From positions 1,883,089-1,947,088 of the forward strand of contig NZ_FWEX01000006.1 of the NCBI RefSeq assembly GCF_900170025.1: a stretch of DNA of 64,000 nucleotides. The letters are read 5' to 3'. This document shows, piece after piece, positions 46,446 to 54,725 of this stretch (positions are counted from its first letter, which is position 1; each line of letters begins with the position of its first letter). The notes under the pieces were generated by a model, which was not told the origin of the DNA, searched no databases, and saw only the letters and a program-made list of their open reading frames with translations. Position numbers and translations under genes: made by a program. The stretch is from Nitrospira sp. ND1 (lineage in GTDB: Bacteria; Nitrospirota; Nitrospiria; Nitrospirales; Nitrospiraceae).

Positions 46446-46490
46446 GCAGGATTCCGGTAAAAGGCCGTCAGCGGCGTTCTCGCACGACAC
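46446..46490 (+). repeat. Fragment of dispersed repeat A
   Basis: GGCAGGATTCCGGTAAAA followed by GCAGCGGCGTTCTCGC-like sequence (GTCAGCGGCGTTCTCGC) matches the left part of family A. The right arm is not found. Confidence 0.5.
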
Positions 46491-46628
46491 TGCCGCCGGT
46501 TAGCCTGGCCCGTTTCAGCGTAACCGCCTCTGCCAGGACACGGTCCTCGTCATCGCCCTCACGTGGTCTTTTTCCCGACCACTCAGCCCGATCAATTTCC
46601 ACACACTGGCGCCCTGTCGGTTGAGACG

Positions 46629-46737
46629 ATCCAGGGTGAGGAATCAGCCCTGGATAGGAGGCGGCCGGGTGAGGCGTGACGTTCCCGCGGGCTCACCCGC
46701 TGGCCTCGAATGGTTGCGCCGCCGGCTGGTGGCGCAA
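46629..46737 (+). ncRNA. Candidate structured RNA: three consecutive perfect hairpins
   Basis: Hairpin 1: ATCCAGGG (46629-46636) and CCCTGGAT (46648-46655). Hairpin 2: CGGGTGAG (46666-46673) and CTCACCCG (46692-46699). Hairpin 3: TTGCGCC (46714-46720) and GGCGCAA (46731-46737). They lie in a 435-bp gene-free gap upstream of a lipoprotein gene. The array could be a small RNA or decayed palindromic repeats. Expression is unknown. Confidence 0.4.
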
Positions 46738-46788
46738 TATGAGACAATTGATGCAACTGCTTGAAATGAGCCACAATTCACATGATGC

Positions 46789-46817
46789 TTGAGACAGGCG
46801 GGTATGCGTGGTAAATA
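46789..46817 (+). promoter_or_regulatory. Candidate sigma-70 promoter for the lipoprotein gene
   Basis: TTGAGA (46789-46794), a 17-bp spacer, and TAAATA (46812-46817). The predicted transcript start is about 50 bp before the ATG at 46877. Confidence 0.45.
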
Positions 46818-46876
46818 AGTAGTTTCGAAGAAACACAAGAAGAAGAGTGCGTACGGAAACACTAGGGATTCACACG

Positions 46877-47362
46877 ATGAAGTTGAACCGTCTGTCGTTC
46901 TTGTCGATCTGCTTCGGTGCGCTGGTGTTGCAGGCCTGTAGTCATGCGCCACGGCCACAGGAGGCTTCCTGGGCGGAGCCTGTGTCGGGGGAAATTTCCC
47001 TCCATCGGTCTGAACATGCGGTCCTTGCAGGCGAATGGGAATATGAGGAAAGCGGGATGGTGGTGCCGTTGAGATTGGATCAATTCGGCAACGGCTCGTA
47101 TGACTTTAAGGATGGACGGTTTCGGACGGATGTCCTCTCCGATCACCGTTGGGCCGGGGCCTGGGCTCAACGGGAAAACGATCGGGAAGGCGGATTCGAG
47201 ATCACCCTGTCGCCAGACTACTCGGAAGGGGAAGGTCGTTGGTGGTACACTCGCATCGAGAGTGATGCCGCGCCGACCAAGGCCGGTGGAACGTTCCACG
47301 TGATGAAGATGCAATCGATCGTCGAGAACCAGCCTGTGCCCGGCGCGCGCGCATCCCAGTAG
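46877..47362 (+). CDS. Lipoprotein of unknown function
   Basis: A 161-aa lipoprotein (lipobox LVLQAC) with a single globular, tryptophan-rich domain: VLAGEWEYEESGMVVPLRLD, FGNGSYDFKDGRF, and GRWWYTRIESD. No family is recognised. A beta-rich, lipocalin-like shape is possible. It converges with the dehydrogenase gene 9 bp away. Confidence 0.78.
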   Translation: MKLNRLSFLSICFGALVLQACSHAPRPQEASWAEPVSGEISLHRSEHAVLAGEWEYEESGMVVPLRLDQFGNGSYDFKDGRFRTDVLSDHRWAGAWAQRENDREGGFEITLSPDYSEGEGRWWYTRIESDAAPTKAGGTFHVMKMQSIVENQPVPGARASQ

Positions 47363-47371
47363 AGACCAGAG

Positions 47372-48241
47372 TCACGTGCCGGCAACGGGGTCCACCCGTT
47401 CATAGAGCGCTGAGTAGTCCACATCTCCCAGCCCCAGGGCAATCGTGTCGCTGAGCAGTGATCGGACGCCCGGAAGTCCGCCGGGAGAGAGCTGGGCGCT
47501 GTCTGCGGCGGCGAGGGTCAACTCCACATCTTTCAGCAGGTGGCGGGTCGAAAAGTTCGGCCTGGCATAGTTGCGTTCCGCCAATCGAGGCAACTTCTTA
47601 TCGAACGTCGGTGCATACAGCGCACTCTTGCGTAACACCGCCATAAAATTCTCCACATCGACCCCGCCACGGCGAATGAGTCCCAGACTGAGGGCGAACG
47701 CTGCCGTTTCTGCGGCAATGAGCTGATTCAGCGCCAGCTTCATCACGGCGGCTTTTCCGACCGGGCCGATCAGGCGCACATCCGAACTGAGGGCCTGCAG
47801 GAGCGGTGCCCATGTGGCATAACGCTCCGGAGTCGCACCGACCATGATCAGCAGGGCGCCCGATTTGGCTTCGGCGATACTTCCCAGCACCGGCGCTTCC
47901 AAGTACTGTCCGCCGAGGCGCTCGATCTCTTCTCCGATCGAGCAGCTTTCCGACGGGCCGATCGTGCCCATTTGAATGATGGTGCGTCCGCCGAGCACCT
48001 GGCTGGTGGAGGGATCGAGCAGCACGGCACGGATGGCCGCCGCGTCTGCCAACAGGAGGATGACCACCTCTGCAGCGGCGATGGCTTCTACCGCAGTCGA
48101 GGCGATGTGAAGACCCTGTTGCCGCAGCGCCAGGGTCTTTTCAGGGGTACGATTATAGGCCGACAGGTGATGACCGGTGGCATGCAGCCGTTCGGCCACC
48201 GCCTGCCCCAGCAACCCTGTGCCTAGCAAGGCCACATTCAT
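47372..48241 (-). CDS. 3-hydroxyisobutyrate dehydrogenase-family NAD(P) oxidoreductase
   Basis: A 289-aa beta-hydroxyacid dehydrogenase. The N-terminal nucleotide-binding motif is MNVALLGTGLLGQAVAERL, then AYNRTPEKT. The substrate signature is AEAKSGALLIMVGA, and the catalytic-Lys region is GPVGKAAVMKLALNQLI. The ATG at 48239-48241 has GGAGG 7 bases upstream. It could reduce succinate semialdehyde, glyoxylate or a similar compound. The substrate is unknown. Confidence 0.9.
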   Translation of the reverse strand: MNVALLGTGLLGQAVAERLHATGHHLSAYNRTPEKTLALRQQGLHIASTAVEAIAAAEVVILLLADAAAIRAVLLDPSTSQVLGGRTIIQMGTIGPSESCSIGEEIERLGGQYLEAPVLGSIAEAKSGALLIMVGATPERYATWAPLLQALSSDVRLIGPVGKAAVMKLALNQLIAAETAAFALSLGLIRRGGVDVENFMAVLRKSALYAPTFDKKLPRLAERNYARPNFSTRHLLKDVELTLAAADSAQLSPGGLPGVRSLLSDTIALGLGDVDYSALYERVDPVAGT

Positions 48242-48304
48242 GGAAAACCTCCATCCTGTATGCGAGACGGTCATCGTACAGAGAAGCGGCCGCGGTTGAA
48301 AGGG

Positions 48305-49123
48305 TCAAGGGAGAGGGGCGCGAAGGTCTCTACTTGCGGCACTGAGTTGAATGAGGTGTGTGCGCGTCGGTGTGGTCAGGTCTGTGCCGATGGCCAAGGT
48401 GCCCTTCACCCTGGGATCGGCGCGGTTGAACGTAAACGGATGGCCTGCGGCCGTGGTGGCGCGCCCTCCGCTTTCTTCGATCAACAGGACGCCGGCGGCG
48501 ATGTCCCACTCATTGCCCCCTTCCAGCGTCACGACTGCATCGGCCTGTCCGGCTGCGACCAGGGCGAGGGCGTAAGCAATCGATCCGATCGGACGGCAAT
48601 GGAGATGGGACTCCAGGGCCTGAAAGCGGCCGACCCGGAGTTCCCATGGATTCACGAGCGCGAGTGGGCGCTCCGGCGGGGTGAACGGAGCCTGGCCGGC
48701 TTCTGCCTGGCGCTCAACGCGGATGCCCTGGCCGCGAATGGCCGAGAAGAATTCACCGGTCGCGGGATTGAAGATGGCTGCAACGGCCGGCATGCCCTGC
48801 TCAACGAGCGCCACTGAGAGGCAGAATTCCGGCAGGCCTCGCACGAATGAGCGCGTTCCATCGATCGGATCGACGATCCAGACCCGTGATCTGGTCAGGC
48901 GATTGTGGTTGTCCTCGGTTTCCTCCGACAACCAGCCGTCCTCCGGAAATGCCGCCGACAAATGGTCTCGAAGGATCTGATTGACCGCCAGGTCGGCAGA
49001 GGTAACGGGTGACTGATCCGGCTTGGTGTAGGTGTCGAATCCGGTGTCCGCCAATCGAAGGGCTTCACGTCCGGCCCGCCTCATGGCCTCCGACAAGATG
49101 CTGAGTTCATGATCCATCGTCAC
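48305..49123 (-). CDS. Inositol-monophosphatase-family phosphatase
   Basis: A 272-aa Mg-dependent phosphatase. The metal-site motifs are WLSEETED (Glu), WIVDPIDGTRSFVRGLPEFC, and the C-terminal GGNEWDIAAGVLLIEESGG. It belongs to the family of inositol monophosphatase, histidinol phosphatase and CysQ (PAP phosphatase). The exact substrate cannot be chosen. The start is GTG 49123 with GGAG 5 bases upstream. The ATG at 49117 is an alternative that loses two residues. Confidence 0.9.
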   Translation of the reverse strand: MTMDHELSILSEAMRRAGREALRLADTGFDTYTKPDQSPVTSADLAVNQILRDHLSAAFPEDGWLSEETEDNHNRLTRSRVWIVDPIDGTRSFVRGLPEFCLSVALVEQGMPAVAAIFNPATGEFFSAIRGQGIRVERQAEAGQAPFTPPERPLALVNPWELRVGRFQALESHLHCRPIGSIAYALALVAAGQADAVVTLEGGNEWDIAAGVLLIEESGGRATTAAGHPFTFNRADPRVKGTLAIGTDLTTPTRTHLIQLSAASRDLRAPLP

Positions 49124-49267
49124 AGGGGCTCCAGGTTCGCAGAGAAGGGTGATGGCTGCATGTCTTCACCGTACCAGGTCTTGGTTCGGGAACAAAGCCC
49201 GGAGTGGCTTGATGCCGCGCCCGGCTCTTGACCCTCCTGCCGGTTCCGCGTACAAGCTGGACTGACC

Positions 49268-50326
49268 ATGAAGTTGAAGCACAAACATTCCCGCAAAGCA
49301 GGGTTGCCGCCCGGCACGTTGGTCCATATCGGCGAAAAAAAGTCCGAGACGGTCACGATCTCGGTGTATGAATACGGCGAGGGACAGTTTCAAGAGCGAA
49401 CGGTGTCGAAACCGGACGAGATCGCGATGACGGGGGAGCCGACGGTCCGATGGGTGGACGTCGGCGGCATCCACAAGATGGAGGTGCTGGAGAGTTTCGG
49501 GAAAATGTTCGGCCTCCATCCCTTGCTGCTGGAAGATATCGCGAATACCGACCAACGTCCGAAACTCGACGACTACGGCTCGTACGGCTATGTGGTGCTC
49601 AAGATGCTGTACGAAGGGGACCGGGAGGGCGATATCAACGTCGAGCAGGTCAGCCTGGTATTCGGTGAGAACTTTCTCCTGTCGTTTCAAGAGAACGGCG
49701 GGGATGTCTTTCAAGGTGTGAAGGAACGGCTGCGGAACGGGAAAGGCCGGTTACGTCATGCCGGCGCGGATTATCTCTTGTACGCCCTGATGGACTCGAT
49801 TGTGGACCGGTATTTCGTCATTCTGGAGACGCTGGGAGAAAGAATTGAAGCGCTCCAGGATCTGTGCGTCACGAACCCCGGTCCGGAGACATTGCGCGAT
49901 ATCCACGGCCTCAAGCGGCAACTGCTGTTTCTGCGTCGCTCCGTCTGGCCGCTCCGGGACGTGATGAACAACCTGTCGCGCTCGGACGGTCAATTTCTGC
50001 AGGGTTCGACGAAGGTGTTTTTCCGCGATGTCTATGACCACATCATTCAGATCGGCGATACGATCGAGACCTTGCGCGAAATGGTGTCGTCCATGATGGA
50101 AGTGTATCTCTCCAGCGTGAGCTATCGCTTGAACGGCGTCATGAAAGTGTTGACGATCATCACGACTATTTTCATGCCGCTCAGCTTTATCGCCAGCATC
50201 TACGGGATGAATTTCGAGCACATGCCGGAATTAAAATCGCCCTGGGGATACCCGGCCGTGCTGGGTGTCATGGCCGCAACCGGGCTGGCCATGCTGTATT
50301 TTTTCAAGCAAAAGAAGTGGCTGTGA
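49268..50326 (+). CDS. corA: Magnesium/cobalt transporter CorA
   Basis: Pentameric divalent-cation channel of the inner membrane. The 352-aa protein has a large cytoplasmic N-terminal domain with HPLLLEDIANTDQRPKLDDY. The long stalk helix carries LKRQLLFLRRSVWPLRDVMN. There are two C-terminal membrane helices separated by the selectivity loop YGMNFEHMPE, and a C-terminal FKQKKWL. It stands alone on the plus strand. Confidence 0.96.
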   Translation: MKLKHKHSRKAGLPPGTLVHIGEKKSETVTISVYEYGEGQFQERTVSKPDEIAMTGEPTVRWVDVGGIHKMEVLESFGKMFGLHPLLLEDIANTDQRPKLDDYGSYGYVVLKMLYEGDREGDINVEQVSLVFGENFLLSFQENGGDVFQGVKERLRNGKGRLRHAGADYLLYALMDSIVDRYFVILETLGERIEALQDLCVTNPGPETLRDIHGLKRQLLFLRRSVWPLRDVMNNLSRSDGQFLQGSTKVFFRDVYDHIIQIGDTIETLREMVSSMMEVYLSSVSYRLNGVMKVLTIITTIFMPLSFIASIYGMNFEHMPELKSPWGYPAVLGVMAATGLAMLYFFKQKKWL

Positions 50327-50346
50327 TGGCGTGTAGAATGGGGCCG

Positions 50347-50736
50347 TCAATCCAAGACTTCGGCGCGATCCACAAAGTAGGCGGTTTCCCCGAAGCAGGT
50401 GGTGGGGATATAGCGGAATTCCTTATAATGGAGGACCACTCGTTTTCCCATCTGCCCGTCGAGTTTCTTGGCCACGGCATCATCCCACACGCTGAAACTC
50501 CATAATACCGGTGCGACGCCGGGCACAGTCGTCATGGCGAGTTCGCCTTCCTGGGTCTTGCAAATCCACCCTTTCCGAGAAAGCTTTTGGAGATAGCCCA
50601 CGCGGTCTCCGTCGGAATAACTCCAGTTGAAGATGATCAGCAGATAAGCGGCCCCGCCGAAAAAGAGCAACGTGAAGAGAAGTTTCGGTCTCCACAGCCA
50701 GGCTACCGGAAACAGAATGGTTTCCCACCACGTCAT
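50347..50736 (-). CDS. Hypothetical protein, membrane-anchored
   Basis: A 129-aa protein with one N-terminal membrane segment (about 17-36, PKLLFTLLFFGGAAYLLIIF). A short periplasmic or cytoplasmic domain follows, with GDRVGYLQKLSRKGWICKTQ, EGELAMTTVP and VVLHYKEFRYIPTTCFGETA. Similar small proteins occur widely but their role is unknown. It lies 21 bp after leuD on the same strand, so it is probably co-transcribed. Confidence 0.78.
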   Translation of the reverse strand: MTWWETILFPVAWLWRPKLLFTLLFFGGAAYLLIIFNWSYSDGDRVGYLQKLSRKGWICKTQEGELAMTTVPGVAPVLWSFSVWDDAVAKKLDGQMGKRVVLHYKEFRYIPTTCFGETAYFVDRAEVLD

Positions 50737-50757
50737 AGGGCGTTCCTTTCCCGACGG

Positions 50758-51378
50758 TTAGCGCACGTCTTGAAACAACCAGGGGGCTTGTGTGCGGCGG
50801 CGCTGTTCGTATTCCGTGATCCGACCGGCATGTTGGAGCGTGAGGCCGATCGCGTCCAATCCTCGATACAGACAATCTTTTCGAAACGGATCGATCTCGA
50901 AATGGTAGGACGCGCCGTCCGGCGTGGTGACTTGCTGTGCCGCCAGATCCACCGTCAGCTGATAGCCTTCGCGGGCCGTCACGCCCTCGAAGAGCGCCTG
51001 GATTTCTGGCCCTGTCAGTATCACCGGGAGAATGCCGTTTTGAAAGCAGTTGTTGTAGAAGATGTCCGCGAAGCTGGGGGCGAGGACGCAACGAAACCCT
51101 TGATCGAGCAGCGCCCAGGGCGCATGTTCGCGTGACGATCCGCAGCCGAAGTTGTCCCGCGCCAGCAGAATCGTGGCGTTGTGATAGCGGGGTTGATTCA
51201 GGAAGAAGGCGGGATCCTGCGAGCCATCCTTCAGCCGCCGCCAATCGTAGAACAGTCCTTCGCGCAGGCCCGTCCGCTTGATGGTCTTCAAGAACTGTTT
51301 TGGAATGATTTGATCGGTATCGACATTGAGCCGGTCCAACGGAGCGACCAGTCCTGTGAGTGTTGTGAATGCGTCCAT
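50758..51378 (-). CDS. leuD: 3-isopropylmalate dehydratase small subunit
   Basis: Swivelling-domain subunit that with LeuC isomerises 2- to 3-isopropylmalate in leucine synthesis. It is 206 aa, the usual size. It has [20 protein letters not shown], then [20 protein letters not shown] and [17 protein letters not shown]. It lies 85 bp after leuC on the minus strand. Confidence 0.96.
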   Translation of the reverse strand: MDAFTTLTGLVAPLDRLNVDTDQIIPKQFLKTIKRTGLREGLFYDWRRLKDGSQDPAFFLNQPRYHNATILLARDNFGCGSSREHAPWALLDQGFRCVLAPSFADIFYNNCFQNGILPVILTGPEIQALFEGVTAREGYQLTVDLAAQQVTTPDGASYHFEIDPFRKDCLYRGLDAIGLTLQHAGRITEYEQRRRTQAPWLFQDVR

Positions 51379-51463
51379 ATATGTCCTCGTGTGTCCTCTT
51401 CGGCTTCGTGCCTGACGGGCGCCGACTCAATCGCGCCGCGGTCGGTTCAACATGTGTCCGGGC

Positions 51464-52867
51464 TTACGACCAGTGACGGATATCGACGAAATGTCCTTCG
51501 ACGGCGGCGGCCACGGCCATTGCCGGCGATACTAGGTGAGTCCGTCCGCCGGCTCCCTGACGCCCTTCAAAGTTCCGGTTGCTGGTTGATGCGCATCGTT
51601 CCCCCGGCTGCAGAACATCGGCGTTCATCGCCAGGCACATACTGCAGCCCGCTTCCCGCCATTCGAATCCCGACTCCTTGAAGATACGATCCAGTCCCTC
51701 TTGTTCCGCCTGTTGTTTCACCAGCCCCGACCCCGGAACTACCATGGCATGCACGGTGCTGGCGACTTTTTTCCCCTTGGCGAAGGAGGCGGCCAGGCGG
51801 AGGTCTTCAATCCTGGAATTGGTACAGGATCCGATGAATACCTTGTCGATCTTGATGTCGCGGATCGGCATGCCGGGCAGCAACGCCATGTATTCGAGGG
51901 CCCGTTCCGTCGCCTGGCGGAGTTTGTCGTCCCCCATGGTGCGAGGGTCCGGAACGTTCCCATCCACTCCAGTGACCATCCCCGGGCTGGTGCCCCAGGT
52001 GACTTGCGGGGCGATCGTCTCGGCTCGCAACTCTACGACGGCATCGTATTTCGCGCCGGGATCGGTGGCGAGTTGCCGCCAGGCCGTCACGGCCTGATCC
52101 CAGAGGGCGCCCTTGGGAGCCATCGGGCGGCCTTTGATATAGGCAAAGGTAGTGTCGTCCGGTGCCACCATGCCGGCGCGTGCTCCACCCTCGATCGACA
52201 TGTTGCAGAGGGTCATACGGCCTTCCATGCTGAGCGCGCGAATGGCCGACCCGGTGTACTCAATCACGTACCCGGTTCCGCCGGCCGTGCCGATTTTTCC
52301 GATGATGGCCAGAATGACATCCTTGGCGGAGCAGCGGGGCGACAGTTGCCCGTCGACACGAATTTCCATGGTCTTGGGGCGTTTCTGAACCAGGCATTGC
52401 GTGGCCAGGACATGTTCGACTTCGCTGGTGCCGATGCCGAACGCCAGTGCGCCGAAGGCTCCGTGGGTCGAGGTGTGCGAATCGCCGCATACGATCGTCA
52501 TGCCCGGCAGCGTGAACCCCTGCTCAGGGCCGATGACATGGACCACGCCCTGCCGAATGTCGTTCATGCCGAACATCGTGATGCCGAATGTGTTGCAATT
52601 ATCGTCCAGCGTCTGAATTTGTTTGGCGCTGATCGGGTCGGCGATAGCAACGCGGCGGTCGGTCGTCGGGACGTTATGGTCGGGGACGGCCAGCGCGGCG
52701 CCCGGCCTGCGCGGAGTTCGGCCCGCCACGGCCAACCCTTCGAAGGCCTGCGGTGAGGTCACTTCATGCACTAAGTGGCGGTCGATATAGAGCAATGTGG
52801 TCCCGTCCGGTTCCGCCCGAACCACGTGGTCGTTCCAGATTTTTTCGAATAACGTCTGTGCAGCCAT
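51464..52867 (-). CDS. leuC: 3-isopropylmalate dehydratase large subunit
   Basis: Aconitase-family [4Fe-4S] enzyme of leucine synthesis. It is 467 aa from ATG 52865-52867, with AAGGAG upstream. The cluster ligands lie in [13 protein letters not shown] and GCSMCLAMN. Also present are [20 protein letters not shown] and [11 protein letters not shown] longer in-frame start (52900) adds an unconserved tail. First gene of leuC-leuD-hypothetical. Confidence 0.97.
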   Translation of the reverse strand: MAAQTLFEKIWNDHVVRAEPDGTTLLYIDRHLVHEVTSPQAFEGLAVAGRTPRRPGAALAVPDHNVPTTDRRVAIADPISAKQIQTLDDNCNTFGITMFGMNDIRQGVVHVIGPEQGFTLPGMTIVCGDSHTSTHGAFGALAFGIGTSEVEHVLATQCLVQKRPKTMEIRVDGQLSPRCSAKDVILAIIGKIGTAGGTGYVIEYTGSAIRALSMEGRMTLCNMSIEGGARAGMVAPDDTTFAYIKGRPMAPKGALWDQAVTAWRQLATDPGAKYDAVVELRAETIAPQVTWGTSPGMVTGVDGNVPDPRTMGDDKLRQATERALEYMALLPGMPIRDIKIDKVFIGSCTNSRIEDLRLAASFAKGKKVASTVHAMVVPGSGLVKQQAEQEGLDRIFKESGFEWREAGCSMCLAMNADVLQPGERCASTSNRNFEGRQGAGGRTHLVSPAMAVAAAVEGHFVDIRHWS

Positions 52868-53027
52868 GGCGATACTCCTTGTAGACCCGCGCCGTCGCAA
52901 GTGATTGAAGGCGCAGGCGCGATGCGTGCCTATTATATATGCGAGCAGGCCTATGGCATCAAGGGCAAAGGGGGGCCGGAAGAAATTGCCTCTTTAGATT
53001 TTAAAACCGAGGACCGATAAGGTTGGC

Positions 53028-53261
53028 ATGGAACAGGAACCGGTCGACGCCGAACGCATCACGATTCCCCGCTGGACGATCAAACGCGATCCCCGGGCGC
53101 TGGGTTGCACGATCTGTGGATCGGCGATCGTGAAAATTACCGCCGAATGGCGGCAGGTTTCGTTCTGTACTTGCCGGTTGATCGAGTATCGTGTGCTGCC
53201 GCGCGCTCCCAAAGCGCTTCCCGCCCCGTCCACGGCGACAGACGTACGGAAAGAACCCTAA
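53028..53261 (+). CDS. Small zinc-ribbon-like protein
   Basis: A 77-aa protein with C27-x2-C30 (GCTICG) and C47-x-C49 (FCTCRLIEY), probably binding zinc. The C-terminal tail is Pro/Ala-rich. The ATG at 53028 has AAGG 6 bases upstream. No signal peptide is present. The role is unknown. Other small Cys4 proteins occur at 26146 and 60142. Confidence 0.68.
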   Translation: MEQEPVDAERITIPRWTIKRDPRALGCTICGSAIVKITAEWRQVSFCTCRLIEYRVLPRAPKALPAPSTATDVRKEP

Positions 53262-53361
53262 TCTCGCTGAGTGTCTGACAATCTTCGATCCCTGCCAGGC
53301 TTGTCTTCGGGCAGGCTCCGGGCATGGGGCCGGAGAGATCATTTCTGAAACGGAGGATCGT

Positions 53362-53913
53362 ATGGCACGATGGCTTGGAGCGTTCGTGGTAGCGGGCTGT
53401 CTGGGTGTGGCCGGTTGGTGTCCGGCCGAGGCGAAGGACCACCCTGTGGCAAAGTCGCTGATGCGAACAGGACTTGCCACTCACGGACACTCTTCACGGA
53501 CCTGTGCGGGCGACGATCTGCCCGGAAATTGGCACCTGGTTGCCTTCGACTCCTCGTATCGGTTCAGAAACCCACAGGCTCCATATCTGTTTCCTCATCA
53601 AGCCTTTCAATACTCGCATCGCGGCGGAGCCAAATCGGCCCACTCGCTCCAGCCCCTCTCCGGCGATCCGGACCAGCTGTTTGAGGCGGTGCCGTTGGAC
53701 ATGACCTATCGAGTTGAAGGAAAAGGCCGCGTCGTGCTCAAGACGAGGGGGCACACTGAGACGGTGGAAACCTGGACCTGCAGGGTCATCACCCAAGATC
53801 CTGAGGCGATGGGAGATGGAACCAGGCTGCAACGCGGTGATCTGGTCATGACCTTGATAGGCAGCAACGGGCAGGGGTTGTTTGTCCGTCATTTAAGAAA
53901 GCGCGCCGCATAA
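53362..53913 (+). CDS. Exported hypothetical protein
   Basis: A 183-aa protein with a signal peptide (about 1-24, ending AEAKD). It has one conserved-looking domain with GNWHLVAFDSSYRFRNPQAP, FQYSHRGGAKS and GDLVMTLIGSNGQGLFVRHL. The ATG at 53362 has GGAGG just upstream. No family is recognised. It is probably periplasmic. Confidence 0.75.
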   Translation: MARWLGAFVVAGCLGVAGWCPAEAKDHPVAKSLMRTGLATHGHSSRTCAGDDLPGNWHLVAFDSSYRFRNPQAPYLFPHQAFQYSHRGGAKSAHSLQPLSGDPDQLFEAVPLDMTYRVEGKGRVVLKTRGHTETVETWTCRVITQDPEAMGDGTRLQRGDLVMTLIGSNGQGLFVRHLRKRAA

Positions 53914-54004
53914 CCTGCTTGGCATGGAGCGAGGAGGCGTGCTACTACCGGCAAGTCAGTCATGCGCCGGGCACAATGCATCGACCTATTCCGCCGAGGA
54001 GGCC

Positions 54005-54478
54005 ATGGACGATCCGAATCAAGTGTGGAGTCAGCCATCGGTCGTCGAATGGTCCCAGCTGCTATTGAACAGTTATCGCCACTGGGTCGGGCGGGACTTG
54101 ATGCTCAGGACCGGCGGGCCCGAGGAGCAGGCCCATGCGTTGTTCATGGCGCCTTTTGTGGTGGTCTCGCACGGTGCGCAGGAGGATCCGATCCTGAATT
54201 ACGGATCGCATCTCGCGCTGACCTTGTGGGAGACGACGTGGGAGCAGCTCCTGCAGACTCCATCCCGCCTGACGGCTGAAGCTGTGAATCGTGCCGAGCG
54301 GGAGTGGATGCTTGAACGGGCTCGCGTGCAGGGGTATGTGGATAATTACCGCGGGGTCAGAATTTCGAACAGCGGACGACGGTTCCTGGTCGAAAGCGCG
54401 ATTGTGTGGAGCGTGATCGACCAAGCCGGGCGTCGTCAGGGACAGGCCGCGACCTTCTCACGCTGGACCTTCCTCTAA
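54005..54478 (+). CDS. MEKHLA domain protein
   Basis: A 157-aa protein consisting of a MEKHLA domain, a PAS-like domain known from plant HD-ZIP III factors, algae and some bacteria. Typical residues are LLNSYRHWVGRDL, LFMAPFVVVSHGAQEDPILN, YGSHLALTLWETTWEQLLQT, PSRLTAEAVNRAEREWML and YRGVRISNSGRRF. A light, redox or ligand sensor role is possible. It overlaps the end of the opposite-strand DUF1653 gene by 21 bp. Confidence 0.9.
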   Translation: MDDPNQVWSQPSVVEWSQLLLNSYRHWVGRDLMLRTGGPEEQAHALFMAPFVVVSHGAQEDPILNYGSHLALTLWETTWEQLLQTPSRLTAEAVNRAEREWMLERARVQGYVDNYRGVRISNSGRRFLVESAIVWSVIDQAGRRQGQAATFSRWTFL

Positions 54479-54676
54479 CCGTCGGAATCGAGGGACGACG
54501 GTCTCGCCGATGGTCACCGATTCGAGAAACATTCCCAGCGGTCTGATCCACAGCCCGCCTGCTCCATAGAGTTGCCGATAGACGACATACTCCTCCTCGG
54601 TCTCGGAATGCCGAGCCACGCCCAGCACCTCATAGTCGTTCCCTTTGTAGTGACGATAGCGACCAGGTTTCATCAT
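54458..54676 (-). CDS. DUF1653 protein
   Basis: A 72-aa protein matching the DUF1653 family: GRYRHYKGNDYEVLGVARHS, ETEEEYVVYRQLYG, LWIRPLGMFLESV. Its function is unknown, but it is widespread. Its 3' end overlaps the MEKHLA gene on the other strand (54458-54478), so the two mRNAs can pair at their ends. Confidence 0.9.
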   Translation of the reverse strand: MMKPGRYRHYKGNDYEVLGVARHSETEEEYVVYRQLYGAGGLWIRPLGMFLESVTIGETVVPRFRRLEEGPA

Positions 54677-54725
54677 AGTGTATCCTTGCGGGTTGATGCC
54701 TGCGGGACAGTCTATCGGACCGGGA

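Noticed and set aside
54678-54725. Earlier in-frame start for the flavoprotein
   Set aside because: The added residues are unlike the family and lie over the DUF1653 promoter region. The 54726 ATG keeps the FAD motif near the N-terminus.
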